NCBI GenBank assembly: GCA_014529385.2
Contig: CM043950.1
Location: 69,870,935-69,932,934, forward strand
Reading direction: 5' to 3'
Source of the DNA: Adiantum capillus-veneris
Taxonomy: Eukaryota > Streptophyta > Polypodiopsida > Polypodiales > Pteridaceae
Length of the DNA: 62,000 nucleotides
The notes beneath the pieces were generated by a model. That model saw only the letters and a list, made by a program, of their open reading frames with translations, had not been told where the DNA came from and made no database searches. A program made the position numbers and the translations under genes. Positions 10,831 through 21,938 of this stretch are shown here, piece after piece; position 1 is the first letter of the stretch; each line of letters begins with the position of its first letter.

Positions 10831-11440
10831 TATAGATACAAAATTCATCAATAAAAACACAAATGGATTTGCCAATGAATGGCTGAAAAACAGATGTCAC
10901 ATAGCGCTAAAAAGTGGCCAAAGGATTAGTGAGACCAAAAGCCATAAGTATGTAGCAAAACATTACATGGTGTAATGAAGGTTGTCTTCTTTTGATCTTC
11001 TTCAGTGATCCTAATTTGGAAGCATCCTGAGTAGCCATCACATATCCTGTAGCACTCATGTCTTGTTACATCATTGAGAGTTTCATCTTGGAAAGGAAGA
11101 GAAAAATGGTCCCTCTTCATGGCTGCATGAAGGGGCTTGTAATCAACACAAACCCTCCACTTACCATTGTTCTTTGGTGTGTACTACCACTGGAGAAACC
11201 CACTTTGAGTGTTTTAACATGATAGATAAAACCTACTTCTAGGAATTTTCTTACCTCCTTGAGCAAGGCCTCTTATTGAATTACTCCTCCACCTAAGCTT
11301 TGGCACTACAGATTTATGTCCCTCCTTGAGCTTAATGCAATGTTGAAATAATATGATGCTAGTGATTTTATCATATTCATCAATGAACAATGTGGTAAAA
11401 TTACTTAGCATCAAAATATAATCTTCACGTTCCTTCCCCC
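10815..11440 (-). pseudogene. Reverse transcriptase fragment
   Basis: Recognisable blocks in minus-strand order are HCIKLKEGHKSVVPKLR, the KFLEAGFIYHV segment, RDHFSLPFQDETLN, ICDGYSGCFQIRITEEDQKK, then AFGLTNPLATF and VFIDEFCIYTSRS. The last corresponds to the catalytic xxDD box and here reads FIDE, so the second catalytic aspartate has become Glu. Several frameshifts and stops interrupt it. Everything after this box, the thumb and first RNase H, is absent. Confidence 0.8.
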
Positions 11441-11499
11441 ACACTGAAGAGAGCGGGAAGCAGCAAGTAAGCTACATCAAATTTTAAAGTGATTTCTCC

Positions 11500-12125
11500 A
11501 TTCAATGTAGCATACTTGCTTCTACCAGAGGTTGTATACTTGGTGGATCCTCTTGGTTTGATGATGATGCATCAGGTTGCTCCATCTTATTAGGCTTGAG
11601 GACGACTCCCATCACCTCAATGCTACTATCACTTTCTTCAATCACTATTGACTCCTCCTTTGAAGTGGTTGAAGAGTCACTAGAAAACTCATCTGCTGAG
11701 GTTTCTAGATCCATGTCATGTTGTCGTCCTATCTTCATGTCATAAATAATTGGGTTTCCTTTGGAATCCTTCATTTGAATTATCCCGGTGTTCCAGTCCT
11801 GTTTAGCCTTCATAGCCATAAGCCAAGGCCTCTCTAGAATGATAGGATAGCCCTCCTTTTTGGCATGACAAAGATGTCCACATCCACTTAGGCATTGAAA
11901 TCCTTTATCCCAACTACATTCACAATGCCAACACATTGAAATTTTACATTATTTGCCATTTTAGCTTGGCATGGTGCCCGTCTACTCACTTCTAAGCCCA
12001 AATGGTGCATCATTTTTTCACTCATTACACATATTTGTGCGCCACCATCGATGTAGATATTGGAGATGTGTTGCCCTTTGATGTGAGCATCCATCACCGG
12101 TAGTATATCCTCTAGAATTTTCCCA
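11500..12125 (-). pseudogene. Retroviral-type aspartic protease region
   Basis: Reading leftward: ISNIYIDGGAQICVMSEKMM carries the active-site D-G-G triad and its following strand, then HHLGLEV. In the next frame comes YPIILERPWLMAMKA, equivalent to the conserved ILGRPWL flap-end strand. After that an acidic, Ser-rich linker leads toward RT. The DGG form of the motif occurs in many plant gypsy proteases in place of DSG. A frameshift at about 11890-11940 separates the two halves. Confidence 0.82.
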
Positions 12126-12159
12126 AAGATAGCCCCAACTATCTTTGGCTACGATCGTC

Positions 12160-12604
12160 TCGTGCTAACCATCTTTGTCCATTGTCTCCTCACCCTAGGC
12201 ATTAGGAAAATTTTGAACTCATTTTTGGGACTTTTAAGAGTGCCACATCATCAAAGTTGTACAAAAGAAAGCAACCCGGTAGACCCCTCTAAATATTGCT
12301 TAGAACCCCATGATATGACCTATCATTGGAAAGTTCTTGAAAAATGGATTCTAAAGAGCCAAGGTCCGAAAAGTTTGGATGACTTCTATGAAAGTTATGC
12401 CATTTTTTTTCAATCATCCAGGTTTTGTTACCGTTACGGTAATCTAAAATCACCTTTTTCTAGATCTACATGAAGGCAATGTCCGATACATACATGCTAT
12501 ATATCAATAGATAGCATTTGAAGAGTAGATTCTAAATATCCAACCTCCGACAAGTTTGGATCTTATTTGCAAAAAATTTACCGATCCCCACTTTTTGAAA
12601 GCTA
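12160..12604 (+). repeat. Inserted non-coding repeat with internal duplication
   Basis: This segment interrupts remnant B between gag and protease and is in the opposite orientation to the copy at 3740-3925. Inside it a unit recurs: ATTCTAAAGAGCCAAGGTCC with AAAAGTTTGGAT at 12349-12382 parallels ATTCTAAATATCCAACCTCC with CAAGTTTGGAT at 12529-12561. Each is followed by a form of GAAAG.TATGCC. It looks like a decayed piece of LTR or UTR from a gypsy family. Frames here are not credible as genes. Confidence 0.65.
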
Positions 12605-13925
12605 TGCCACATCAACAATTCTTACAAGGCCCATTTTTGAGTCCAAACTTTTCCTAATGGTGCAAGGTGAAGTAACTGAGATCAGGTTATCTTTGGGCCT
12701 TGCCTGCATAGAGACATCTTGAGTAAAATCATATGGTTTAGAACATTCACCCAAAGAGAAATCTACAATGTCAATTTTATGTCGTGATTTGGACGGCTTT
12801 TTGCTAGATTTCCCTTTAGTTTTCATCTTTTATTCCTTTTGGGAAGATTCACCATGCCTAGCATGTTTTACCCCCATGGCATCTACCCCTTCAATCTTGG
12901 TCTTACCTTTTGCTACCCCTTTAATGTGTTTCTTCACTTTTTTCCCTCCCCTACCTTCAAGGCTGATAACACTCTCTACCTGGTTGTCGGCTAGTGGTGG
13001 AGGTAAGGGTGGAATGAGAGGTTGTTTTTGTGGTGGGTGTGGTTGAACCAGTGGCTGTGTAATTTGCATTTGGGTGGTGGTGTTCTTGCTCTTGGTGGTG
13101 AAATTTGGCTTTTTCTTGATTCTCTATTGAAATTATGCCTCCTTGGGTGTGGGCAATAATACATACCATGGCCATCTTCTCCACACTTGTAGCAATGGTA
13201 CTCTTGATTCTACCTTTGTTGTCCTCTCCCTTGATCTTGATTGTGATTGTGTGCATGACCTTGTTGCACCAAATGGACTGAGAGATTCTCAATGTGGCTA
13301 GTGATTCTACTGAGAAGGTCTTATTGATCTTTGACTGGTTCTTGTGGCTGAATCCTCTAGGTGGCTGTTTTGCAGGTGGTGCTAGAGGTGGTCGAGTCCT
13401 ATCAGCTTCCTCTTCATCTACATTTCTGGATTGTAGATGCAATTTCTTGTCTTTAAGGTGGGTCACTTCAATTGCTAGGTCATATGTAGCAAGAAACCTT
13501 CCCTTCACCTTCTCTTTAAGAGTTGGCCATAGCCCATCCACAAACCAATCCTTCTTTAGGAAATCAAGTGCTCCACTCATCGCCCCCATAGATCTACAAA
13601 CTTTGACTCATATGATGCGTACTCTAGCATGCTACCTTGCTTCAACTCCATCAACAATTGCCATAGCTTCTTTGATGTTGTGCCCTCTCTAAAATGCTTT
13701 ACAAAGCCTTCTCTTAATAAATCCCACCTTTCCATGGCTGCTTGTGCCAAGGCATTGTACCATGACCTTGCCTTTACCTTCATTAAAAGTGAGAACATGC
13801 GCAAGTGTGAAGCATCATCATCCCTTCCAAAGATGAAACATGCTATTTCCAAGTTTCTACAAAGTCTGCAACATCTTCACCCACCTTACTAGTGAAGGTT
13901 GAAAATGCTACACTTGCCATTGTAA
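12605..13925 (-). pseudogene. Gag of Tat-like remnant B
   Basis: The start MASVAFSTFTSKVGEDVADF is at about 13920. A stop and frameshift occur near 13855, after which the capsid-like region follows (KARSWYNALAQAAMERWDLL and FREGTTSKKLWQLLMELKQG, matching the Retrotrans_gag pattern). A basic linker leads to a zinc knuckle CYKCGEDGHGMYYC at about 13195-13150 (CX2CX4HX4C), which is in a different frame from the capsid part. A Pro/Lys-rich tail and KIDIVDFSLGECSKPYDF follow toward the protease. At least three frame changes make it non-functional. Confidence 0.85.
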
Positions 13926-14055
13926 GAGTGAGAAAATTAACTTTGACTTGAGAATCCTTTCTTTTTTTGGGGAGAGAGTCAATACATGGGTGCTTGGTAG
14001 ATGGAAAACATATTATACAAGGATGAAAATAACTACATCAAAAGATACTTCATCG

Positions 14056-14722
14056 CTAATTATAGGGAGGATAAAAGGTAGAAAATAGGTTTTTATCTCT
14101 TGCAGTCGCTCTCTGCCAAACATGGTTGTAATGAGCTATTGGTAGAACATCTTGCGGTCCAAGATTACTTTGATTGATTGAATTTTTTGTGGCCCTCAAA
14201 GCGTACAGAATCAATGACCACTTAGGTGCATAAAGTTTATCTATTGCAAAAGGTTGATGCGCTGGGTCCATCACATGATAATGCGGAAAGGCTCCTTCCT
14301 TTGTGGTGGACGTTTATAGTCGGAGGTGTAGGGCTCTTGGTAGTTGATATCAAGTTTGTAATACCACAGGAGAAGGTGGTCTTTGTCTTCTAGATCTTGG
14401 ATTGCCCCTTTAGAAATCTCTTGGAAAAGCCTAAACTCTCTCTCTTTGAGCAACTTAACTTTCCTACAAGATAGAGTTCCATCTAGAGCATACATGGCTG
14501 TGATGAGATAGGTGGTGAGTCTTACCACTTGTATTAATGCCAATTGGATTAATATGTAGCAAGCTATAAAGTCGTCATTATAGCCTTGATCCACAAGTAA
14601 CACTCCTTGAAGGTGGAGGGTCTTGTCTTTCCTCCAAGAGAATCTCATGTCAAAGACCTTGTCGATGACAAGCTCTGCACTTCACTCGATCAACGATGTA
14701 GAATCCATGATGTTGTTTCTAG
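14056..14722 (-). pseudogene. Unrecognised decayed coding region
   Basis: A reading frame starts with ATG GAT TCT at about 14722, has one TGA nine codons in, then stays open for about 125 codons to a TGA near 14271. It continues in a neighbouring frame for about 70 codons to 14056. It is rich in aromatic and hydrophobic residues (HLQGVLLVDQGYNDDFIACY, LLLWYYKLDINYQEPYTSDY, APKWSLILYALRATKNS). I recognise no domain. It lies directly upstream of the remnant B gag on the same strand, the place where some Tat-lineage elements (Ogre type) keep an extra ORF. That link is positional inference only. A captured host gene fragment is the alternative. Confidence 0.45.
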
Positions 14723-14791
14723 TTTCTGGCTCATGAGATGAGAGTAGGTGTTAAGAGACTTTGGAATCTTTACCCTTTTGTTTGAAGACGT

Positions 14792-15017
14792 TGGAGAGGG
14801 GGAATGGGGAACACGCCCAACGCACCATCACGGAATGCCTCCTATAGCCCAGGGCACACACTACACTCCAATCCACTTTGCGAGCACCTTCGACTCGCTC
14901 TTTTCACCAAACCACGTACGCACATGCGCTCACATAGACACACCCTAACTCACACAACCCGCGCACCTCGATGCAGTAGCTTTTGCGCTCTCCCACATGC
15001 CCAAAACGCCACACGCA

Positions 15018-15073
<56 letters not shown>

Positions 15074-16598
15074 CACTTCGTCGGGGCGGCACACACTTGC
15101 CGACACGCCCGCACGCACTCTCACACGAGAGCAGAAGAGAAGGGGGGAAAGGGGGGACGAGACTACGCCAAAATCAACTGCAATGGGGGCTTCTCTTCTT
15201 CATTCACACCAGAAATAGGTACAACACCGTCGCCGCAACCGGCGCACACCAAAAAAAACACCAAGAGCAAGCCCCGCTCGAGCCATACACAAGGATTTTC
15301 ATGAGACCTACTCCTCGTGAGCTTTCCCCAGCTTCTAACGAGCGAGCCCTCGAAGGCCTTTTCCTCTGCAAGGTGCATGCTGTTTTCACACCGCTTCACG
15401 AACCATGCCTCTCGGCTTCGACTGCCGAGCCCGAACGTACAAAGACCCTTTCTCTTCTTTCTCCTTTCCCAACCAAAGGACCCTTCTCCCCTCGTACGGC
15501 TTCGATTCACCGAGAGCGTGAAGATCCTTCCTTCTTCCCAATTCCCTCTTCCTTAGCAAAAAGAAAAACCTCCTCCTCTTTTCGAAAAACGCTGGTCCTT
15601 TTCTCTCTTCTTCAACCTATTCCTTAACAAGGAAAAAAAACTCCTTTTCTTAGCAATAGCGCCGGGGCGTCACTGCCTTTGAGCCTTCCTTCACCTTTTA
15701 TTCCACTTTGCTTTTTAAGCCTTCGTTAACTTATCAAAATACTCCAGCCCATCCTTTTCCTTTCCATTTATAATGTAGGAGGCTTTTAATAAATGGATTC
15801 GCACGCTGTCGGTGCTTTGTGTGCCTGGGCTCGCCGAATAAATTTTCTGAGCGTGTCACATGGGAGATCCACCTGTGGGCTCCGCATCATGATGCCTCGA
15901 CAGCTTCTAACGACGTGTCCCAAACATCAGAAAAGCATCCGATCATCCACGTTCCCTACGAAGTGCCGACCTCGGTCGAGTATACCTCCATGCTCCGGAC
16001 TCCGATTCAGGTGCCGTCGACTCCGACTAGCATCACATGCTGCATACTATCCACTAGACACCTAGCGAGCTCAAGAAAACACCAAATTGCACATTTCCCA
16101 ACGCGGCCTTGCCGCCTCGAAACTGACCCCCGTCAAAACTTCGACGGCCCATAACTTGCTATCCGTAGCTCCAATCGCCAATCCGAAAAGACCAGCATGC
16201 ATCACAACTCGAGCACTTCGAGTATATCAACTCGCATCAGCTTTGACCAATCACATGCACCCGCCCAATCCGGCGAGGATCTGCAACGCACCCCATTTCA
16301 AACTGCCATATCTTTCACATATGTGCTCTGTTTGACGAGCCGTCTGGACCTGCTCGAAAAGCACACCGAGCACCACATTTTGGCACACTAAACCACCACT
16401 TCGGGTATATAGGACCATCTCCCTGTTCGGCCATCTGCAACATACCGTCGACCTAAAAAGCCGCATCAAGCATACATCTCCACTTCCACCTAGCTGCAGC
16501 CGCACTTCACAGCTGCATTATCACCTGAGCTTGCACCTGCTCGATCACATAGCCCTGCTTGCGCCCATTTCTACCATCGACAGCATTTGGCTGTACCA
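14792..16598 (-). repeat. 3' LTR of the gag-only element
   Basis: The copy is 1,807 bp. Compared with the 5' copy it keeps a segment of about 330 bp (about 15815-16148) that is deleted there. It lacks an insertion of about 434 bp present there, and its (CT) tract is greatly expanded (15021-15069). Scattered base differences show that the insertion is not recent. The GC-rich stretch around 15080-15560 contains long chance open frames on both strands. Confidence 0.9.
15021..15069. repeat. (CT)n microsatellite inside the LTR
   Basis: About 24 CT units occupy the position where the sister LTR has only CTCTCTCTCTGTCTCTG (17983-17999). The tract therefore expanded after insertion or contracted in the other copy. 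Confidence 0.95.
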
Positions 16599-16779
16599 TC
16601 ATTGCCCACCCCCTCGCTGAGCATTTATGCTCAACCAAAAGCATACTCAGTGCACACCAAAACGGCATAACCACACCAACACTGAGCAAACCTCAAACCA
16701 CACCACAACCTCTATGTACAATATATACATAGCTCCTTGTTGCTGCTCATCAGGTGGGTTGTCCAACCCCCTGCACTAT

Positions 16780-17740
16780 CTGCTATCACCCTCCAGGGTC
16801 AAACACCTGGCATTGGCCATCACCATCCACCTGCTGCAGCTCCCTATAGAACTGCTCCCAAACACCAACCCAACAGTGCATATAAAATGCACCCAACATC
16901 TCCTCACTACTCCACACAGTCAATAGCATCCAAGCATTCAAAAGAGCACTTCCGTGCTCACCACTTTGCCCAACAACCATACCAACACTGGCACCAACAT
17001 CAACATACAAACCTGACCCTCCCTCCGGCACTAGCATCCTGCAAACAGGCACCTCCGAACAAGCAAAATTCACCATTGGCCTTACCTCAACATGCTGCAT
17101 ACTTCGCATCATTGGCACCATCCTCAGCGGGCCCAAAGAACACCCTGCTGCTACAATAGGCGCATACTCTGCCGGCTTAAGCAAGCCGAGCTCCATCTTT
17201 CTTTTCATTTTCTTGCTCTTGACCTTGGCCACTTGGACCGCTTCACCATAACTTCGCGGCTCTTCATCATCAACCTTCTCACGAACCACAGGATGCAGAC
17301 ACGCAAGAAACTTTTCCATCTTGAAGCAATCGCCATTAACCACATGCGTAACAGCCACCAACTACCTCCAACAAGCTTCAAACTCAGTCACAAAAAACTC
17401 AAAGTTGGCACTTATATCTTGTCGCAGGCCTTTAATCTGCGCTTCCACTTCATTCACCGACACGACCTTGTGAAACCGCAGCAGAAACTGCTCTCTAAAA
17501 CTCTGCCAAACCTGTTTGTCTACCGCTCGCAGACCATCAAACCATAGCTTCGCTTTTCCTCGCAGCACCAAGGGCAACGTACGCACCATGTCATCATCAC
17601 CTGTTATCTGCAATGATAGCAGGAATAACTCATAATCTGCCAGCCAGTCATCCGCTCCTCGCTACCGCTGAAGATCGGGCCACTGCTTTGCCACATCTTT
17701 ACTTCAAATATCACCGGGGAGCTATCAGCGCGCTCCTCCG
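16780..17740 (-). pseudogene. Gag of the gag-only element
   Basis: The protein begins near the LTR, passes through DDWLADYELFLLSLQITGDD, and contains the Retrotrans_gag core VLRGKAKLWFDGLRAVDKQV and FREQFLLRFHKVVSVNEVEA. It continues through FEACWR and then, after one in-frame TAG at 17362-17364, through FKMEKFLACLHPVVREKVDD and a Lys-rich stretch to about 16786. The TAG sits where CAG (Gln) is plausible. A small frameshift near 17670 affects the N-terminus. No CCHC knuckle is evident. The protein would assemble particles for RNA packaging. It closely resembles the gag at 21980-22250. Confidence 0.8.
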
Positions 17741-17753
17741 TGGGGTCACCAGA
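17733..17753 (-). promoter_or_regulatory. Primer-binding-site-like motif after the 5' LTR
   Basis: Four bases inside the LTR end the minus strand reads CTGGTGACCCCACGGAGGAG. The same distance after another LTR end, at 21943 on the plus strand, the sequence is TTGGTGCCCCCACTGAGGAG. Placement after CA and an initial TGG fit a tRNA primer site, but I cannot match it to a standard plant tRNA. Confidence 0.6.
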
Positions 17754-17756
17754 AGA

Positions 17757-19625
17757 TGGAGAGGGGGAATGGGGAACACGCCCAACGCACCATCACGGAA
17801 TGCCTCCTATAGCCCAGGGCACACATTGCACCCCAATCCACTTTGCGAGCACCTTCGACTCGCTCTTTTCACCAAACCACGTGCGCACACGCGCTCACAT
17901 AGACACACCCTAACTCACACAACCCGCACACCTCGATGCAGTAGCTTTTGCGCTCTCCCACATGCCCAAAACGCCACACGCACTCTCTCTCTGTCTCTGC
18001 AACACTTCGTCGAGGCGGCACACACTTGCCGACACGTCTGCACGCACTCTCGCACGAGAGCAAAAGAGAAGGGGGGAAAGGGGGGACGAGACTACGCCAA
18101 AATCAACTGCAATGGGGGCTTCTCTTCTTCATTCACACCAGAAATAGGTACAACACTGTCGCCGAAACCGGCGCACACAAAAAAAAACACCAAGAGCGAG
18201 CCCCGCTCGAGCCATACACAAAGATTTTCATGAGACCTGCTCCTCGTGAGCGTTTTCCATCTTCTAACGAGCGAGCCCTCGAAGGCCTTTTCCTCTGCAA
18301 GGTGCATGCTCTTTTCGTGCCGCTTCACGGACCATGCCTCTCGGCTTCGACTACCGAGTCCGAACGTACGAAAATCCTTTCTCTTCTTTCTCCTCTCCCA
18401 ACCAAAGGACCCTTCTCCCCTCGTGCAGCTTCGATTCACCGAGAGCGTGAAGATCCTTCCTTCTTCCCAATTTCCTCTTTCTTAGCAAAAAGAAAAACCT
18501 CCTCCTCTTTTCGAAAAACGCTCGTCCTTTTCTCTCTTCTTCAACCTATTCCTTAACAAGAAAAAACAAGGTGAGTTTCACGATGGCTTTCCAGAAAGAA
18601 AATCAAGATATGATAAAAATACACACAAAATATATAAATTAGTATTTGTATTTTGACTTTATAAAAAACACAATAGAGAGAGAGTCACAATCACTTGTCC
18701 TTACGAAAAAAGTTCTTTATTGTTTAAAACCTTTAAAAATAAAAAAAGTAGTCCATCCTAAGAAAGAAGAAGATGTATAAATTGTGTGTTCATGTTCAAA
18801 AGAATATTACACGAGCAAAGAAAAAACAAGAGAAAGCCTTGGAAGGCTCTGAAATTGAAATGAAAGGGACACATTTGACAAACCCCATGGTAACATTTAA
18901 AGTAAGTCCCATCATCGGCACTAAAAACATTGAAAGATGCCTATCGTGACCCAACACTAACCCGACCCAACACTAAGGCTTCTCTTAGAAAGCCAAAAAC
19001 TCCTTTTCTTAGCAATAGCGCCGGCGTCACTGCCTTTGAGCCTTCCTTTCCACTTTTCTTTTTAAGCCTTCATTAACTTATCAAAATACTCGAGCCCATC
19101 CTTTTACTTTTCATTTATAATGTAGGAGGCTTTTAATAAATGAATTCGCACGTTGTTGGTGCTTTGCACATGGACCCATAACTTGCTATTCGTAGCTCTG
19201 ATCGCCAATCCGAAAAGACCAACATGCATCACAACTCGAGCACTTCGAGTATATCAACTCGCATCAGCTTTGATCAATCACATGTACTCGTCCAATCTAA
19301 CGAGGATCTGCAATGCACCTCATTTCAAACTGCCATATCTTTCACATACGGGCTCTGTTTGACGAGCCATCTGGACCTACTCGAAAAGCACACCGAGCAC
19401 CACATTTTGGCACACTAAACCACCACTTCGGGTATATAGGACCATCTCTCTGTTTGGCCATCTGCAGCATACCGTCGGCCTAAAAAGTCACATCAAGCAT
19501 ACATCTCCACTTCCACCTAGCTGCAGCCGCACTTCACAGCTGCATTATCACCTGATCTTGCACCTGCTCGATCACATAGCCCCGCTTGGGCCCATTTCTA
19601 CCATCGACAGCATTTGGCTGTACCA
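17757..19625 (-). repeat. 5' LTR of the gag-only element
   Basis: The copy is 1,869 bp and aligns with 14792-16598 in blocks 17757-18560, 18995-19170 and 19178-19625. The gaps are a 434-bp insertion here and a 330-bp deletion here. Both ends of the alignment are sharp, which defines the LTR limits. Confidence 0.9.
18561..18994. mobile_element. 434-bp insertion within the 5' LTR
   Basis: The sister LTR shows the empty site (TTAACAAGG then a run of A and CTCC). The inserted DNA is A-rich, contains TGGCTTTC near its left end (18584-18591) and GAAAGCCA at its right end (18988-18995), and has a doubled GACCCAACACTAA word near 18950-18975. This could be a small non-autonomous DNA transposon, but the inverted repeats are short and the target duplication cannot be resolved in the A run. 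Confidence 0.45.
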
Positions 19626-19629
19626 ACGT

Positions 19630-20186
19630 GGTGATTGTCGGTGTCGAAACACCCTTAAATCTTTTGGTGCAAGGGAGAGGGAGGGAGCACACACTTGTAG
19701 TAGCTTCCTCAAGTTGTGAAGGCTTGTTGTGGGCATAGGTGGAGTAGGTGGCAAAGGTGGGGCCGTAGGTGTAGAGAACCCTGGTGCTACGTGAAAGTCT
19801 ACCAAAGTAATAGTGCTTGTGTGAATGTGAAGGGAGAAAATGATGGCTCCTCCTTCACTTTGGGTTGCACTCATTTCGGAGGTGTGGTTCTTGACAATAG
19901 TGCGAGCATGTTGCAACCCGTGCCTTGCTTTCACGCATGCGTGGATGATGACCAATATACACAGCTTGAGTGTGGAAAGATGGTTTTACCACCTCTTTTC
20001 AACACTGATGATAGAGCCCCCTTGCAAGAGTGTCTTGATGATTTGCATCAAGATTTCTTCAAGCTCCTCCTCTTTGGTGGTCCAATTGGGGAATTCAAGA
20101 AGCCACTCATCCATGAAGAGAGGTAAACATGTTAGTTTTGTAAACTGAAAGTTTCAAAAGCCCTCCTTCGTGGGGGCACCAAATGA
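19630..20186 (-). pseudogene. Remnant of a related gag-type element
   Basis: On the minus strand CTCA is followed by TTTGGTGCCCCCACGAAGGA (20185-20166), the motif that marks the start of the interior in related elements. It then reads DEWLLEFPNWTTKEEELEEI and, after one TAA, a long open stretch (19955-19640) with a Pro/Thr-rich segment. The stretch has no domain I can name. The gag-only element at 14792-19625 inserted into its downstream end, so this sequence is older. Confidence 0.5.
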
Positions 20187-20963
20187 GAGGTGGAGATGCA
20201 AAATAGACTCGATGGACTCCACACCAAGGCTAATGCACGATGGCCTCATCATGGGAGGTACACAATAGGGGTGCCACCTAGTTGTTTATTGTTTTCCAAG
20301 AGATGGAACCCCCTTGTAGCCTCCATGCACTAGTCAAGTCAGCTTCGTCCCTTGGATTGACAATTATGTTCGTGGTTCTTGCTATGTCTGCAATAAGATA
20401 AGAGTGAGTTTAGGAAGCCCACCCACACATTACCCCAATTAAGGGAATGAAAAAAATAGAGAAAAATCCCGCAAAAATATGTGTCTGTCTTTTCCTTCCC
20501 AAAAGTCCTCCAGGTGGTCCCCTCTTGACTCCGTGTGCCAGCCTTGTGCCCACAAGTCAAGTATGCTTGCATCTGATAATATTTTGTTGACTTCAACTCC
20601 ATAATGCATAAGATTCTTATCCCTTTCACTATTAACTCTTATTCTTCACCTGTAGTGACGGTCAGTAGAATCAAAATCCAGTGAGTTTTTTGTTTTGTTT
20701 TCATAGGGTTTGTTCCTCCCTCTCCTTGTTTCCAAGATCCAAATGTGTCAAAACCATAGCTATGTATATATACATATATTTATTTTATTTTTTTTTATTT
20801 TTATGCATCAGGTCCCTTCTCCTCTGTGAAGCCTCAAACCCTTGCCAATCAAGTGCATACCAAGAGAGAGGTGGACCAAAATTTGAAAAGCAGCCCTCAA
20901 TTGCTATCGTTGGCATCATGGAGAAGATGAGGACATGTCAATCTCTACATGGGGGTTGGGGGA

Positions 20964-20995
<32 letters not shown>

Positions 20996-21040
20996 AGGGG
21001 GGTTGTTCACGTGCCCTAAGGGGCAAACATTTTTGTTGAG
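20187..21040. other. LTR-like spacer with 29-base poly-G
   Basis: The segment should hold the upstream LTR of the minus-strand remnant ending at 20187. I cannot define its outer end. The strong G run is at 20967-20995. No coding region is credible. Confidence 0.4.
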
Positions 21041-21249
21041 GAAAGCAGGGGGTTCTCACCCATAGCGCCTATGATAGAGGTGGTTCATGAGATGCTTGGA
21101 GTACAAGTCAAGCCAAAGAATGACAAGGATAGAAACCAAAAGTAGTGGTGCACATGCAAAGGATCCAAAAATAGAAAGTGGTTGACAAAAATAGAGCCGT
21201 TGCACATGCCCATATAGGGGAAATTTTTTTACAATTATAGGGGGTCTTC

Positions 21250-21938
<689 letters not shown>

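Larger units (their letters stand above)
9890..13925 (-). mobile_element. Tat-like Ty3/gypsy remnant B
   Basis: On the minus strand the pieces run gag (13925-12605), aspartic protease (12120-11500), the front of RT (11440-10820), an archaeal-type RNase H (10810-10624) and the start of integrase (10300-9890). The second, archaeal-type RNase H is diagnostic for the plant Tat lineage of gypsy. The end of RT and the ordinary RNase H are missing, because the RT catalytic region runs straight into the archaeal RNase H. Most of integrase is gone on the left, where only about 130 codons remain. No LTR was identified at either end. Confidence 0.85.
14792..19625 (-). mobile_element. Complete gag-only LTR retrotransposon (TR-GAG type)
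   Basis: Two direct repeats, 14792-16598 and 17757-19625, begin TGGTACAGCC and end CCCCCTCTCCA on the minus strand, so they have the TG...CA ends of LTRs. The four bases ACGT occur directly outside both ends (14788-14791 and 19626-19629), as expected of a target duplication, although a fifth base does not match. The interior is only about 1.16 kb and carries a gag but no protease, RT or integrase. A purine tract (GAGGGGGTGGG) precedes the 3' LTR. Elements with LTRs and only gag are known in plants as TR-GAG. It must borrow pol from another element. Confidence 0.88.

Noticed and set aside
14983-18556. Frames of about 200 codons on the plus strand, and 115 codons on the minus strand, in both LTRs of the gag-only element
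   Set aside because: Both copies inherit them from one LTR ancestor and the DNA is GC-rich with few stops. The CT tract forms part of the longer ones. No domain is recognisable, so two copies are not independent evidence.
18561-18994. Intron retained in one LTR (insert contains AAGGTGAGT near its left end)
   Set aside because: The 3' boundary does not give a spliced product matching the sister LTR, so an insertion explains the data better.
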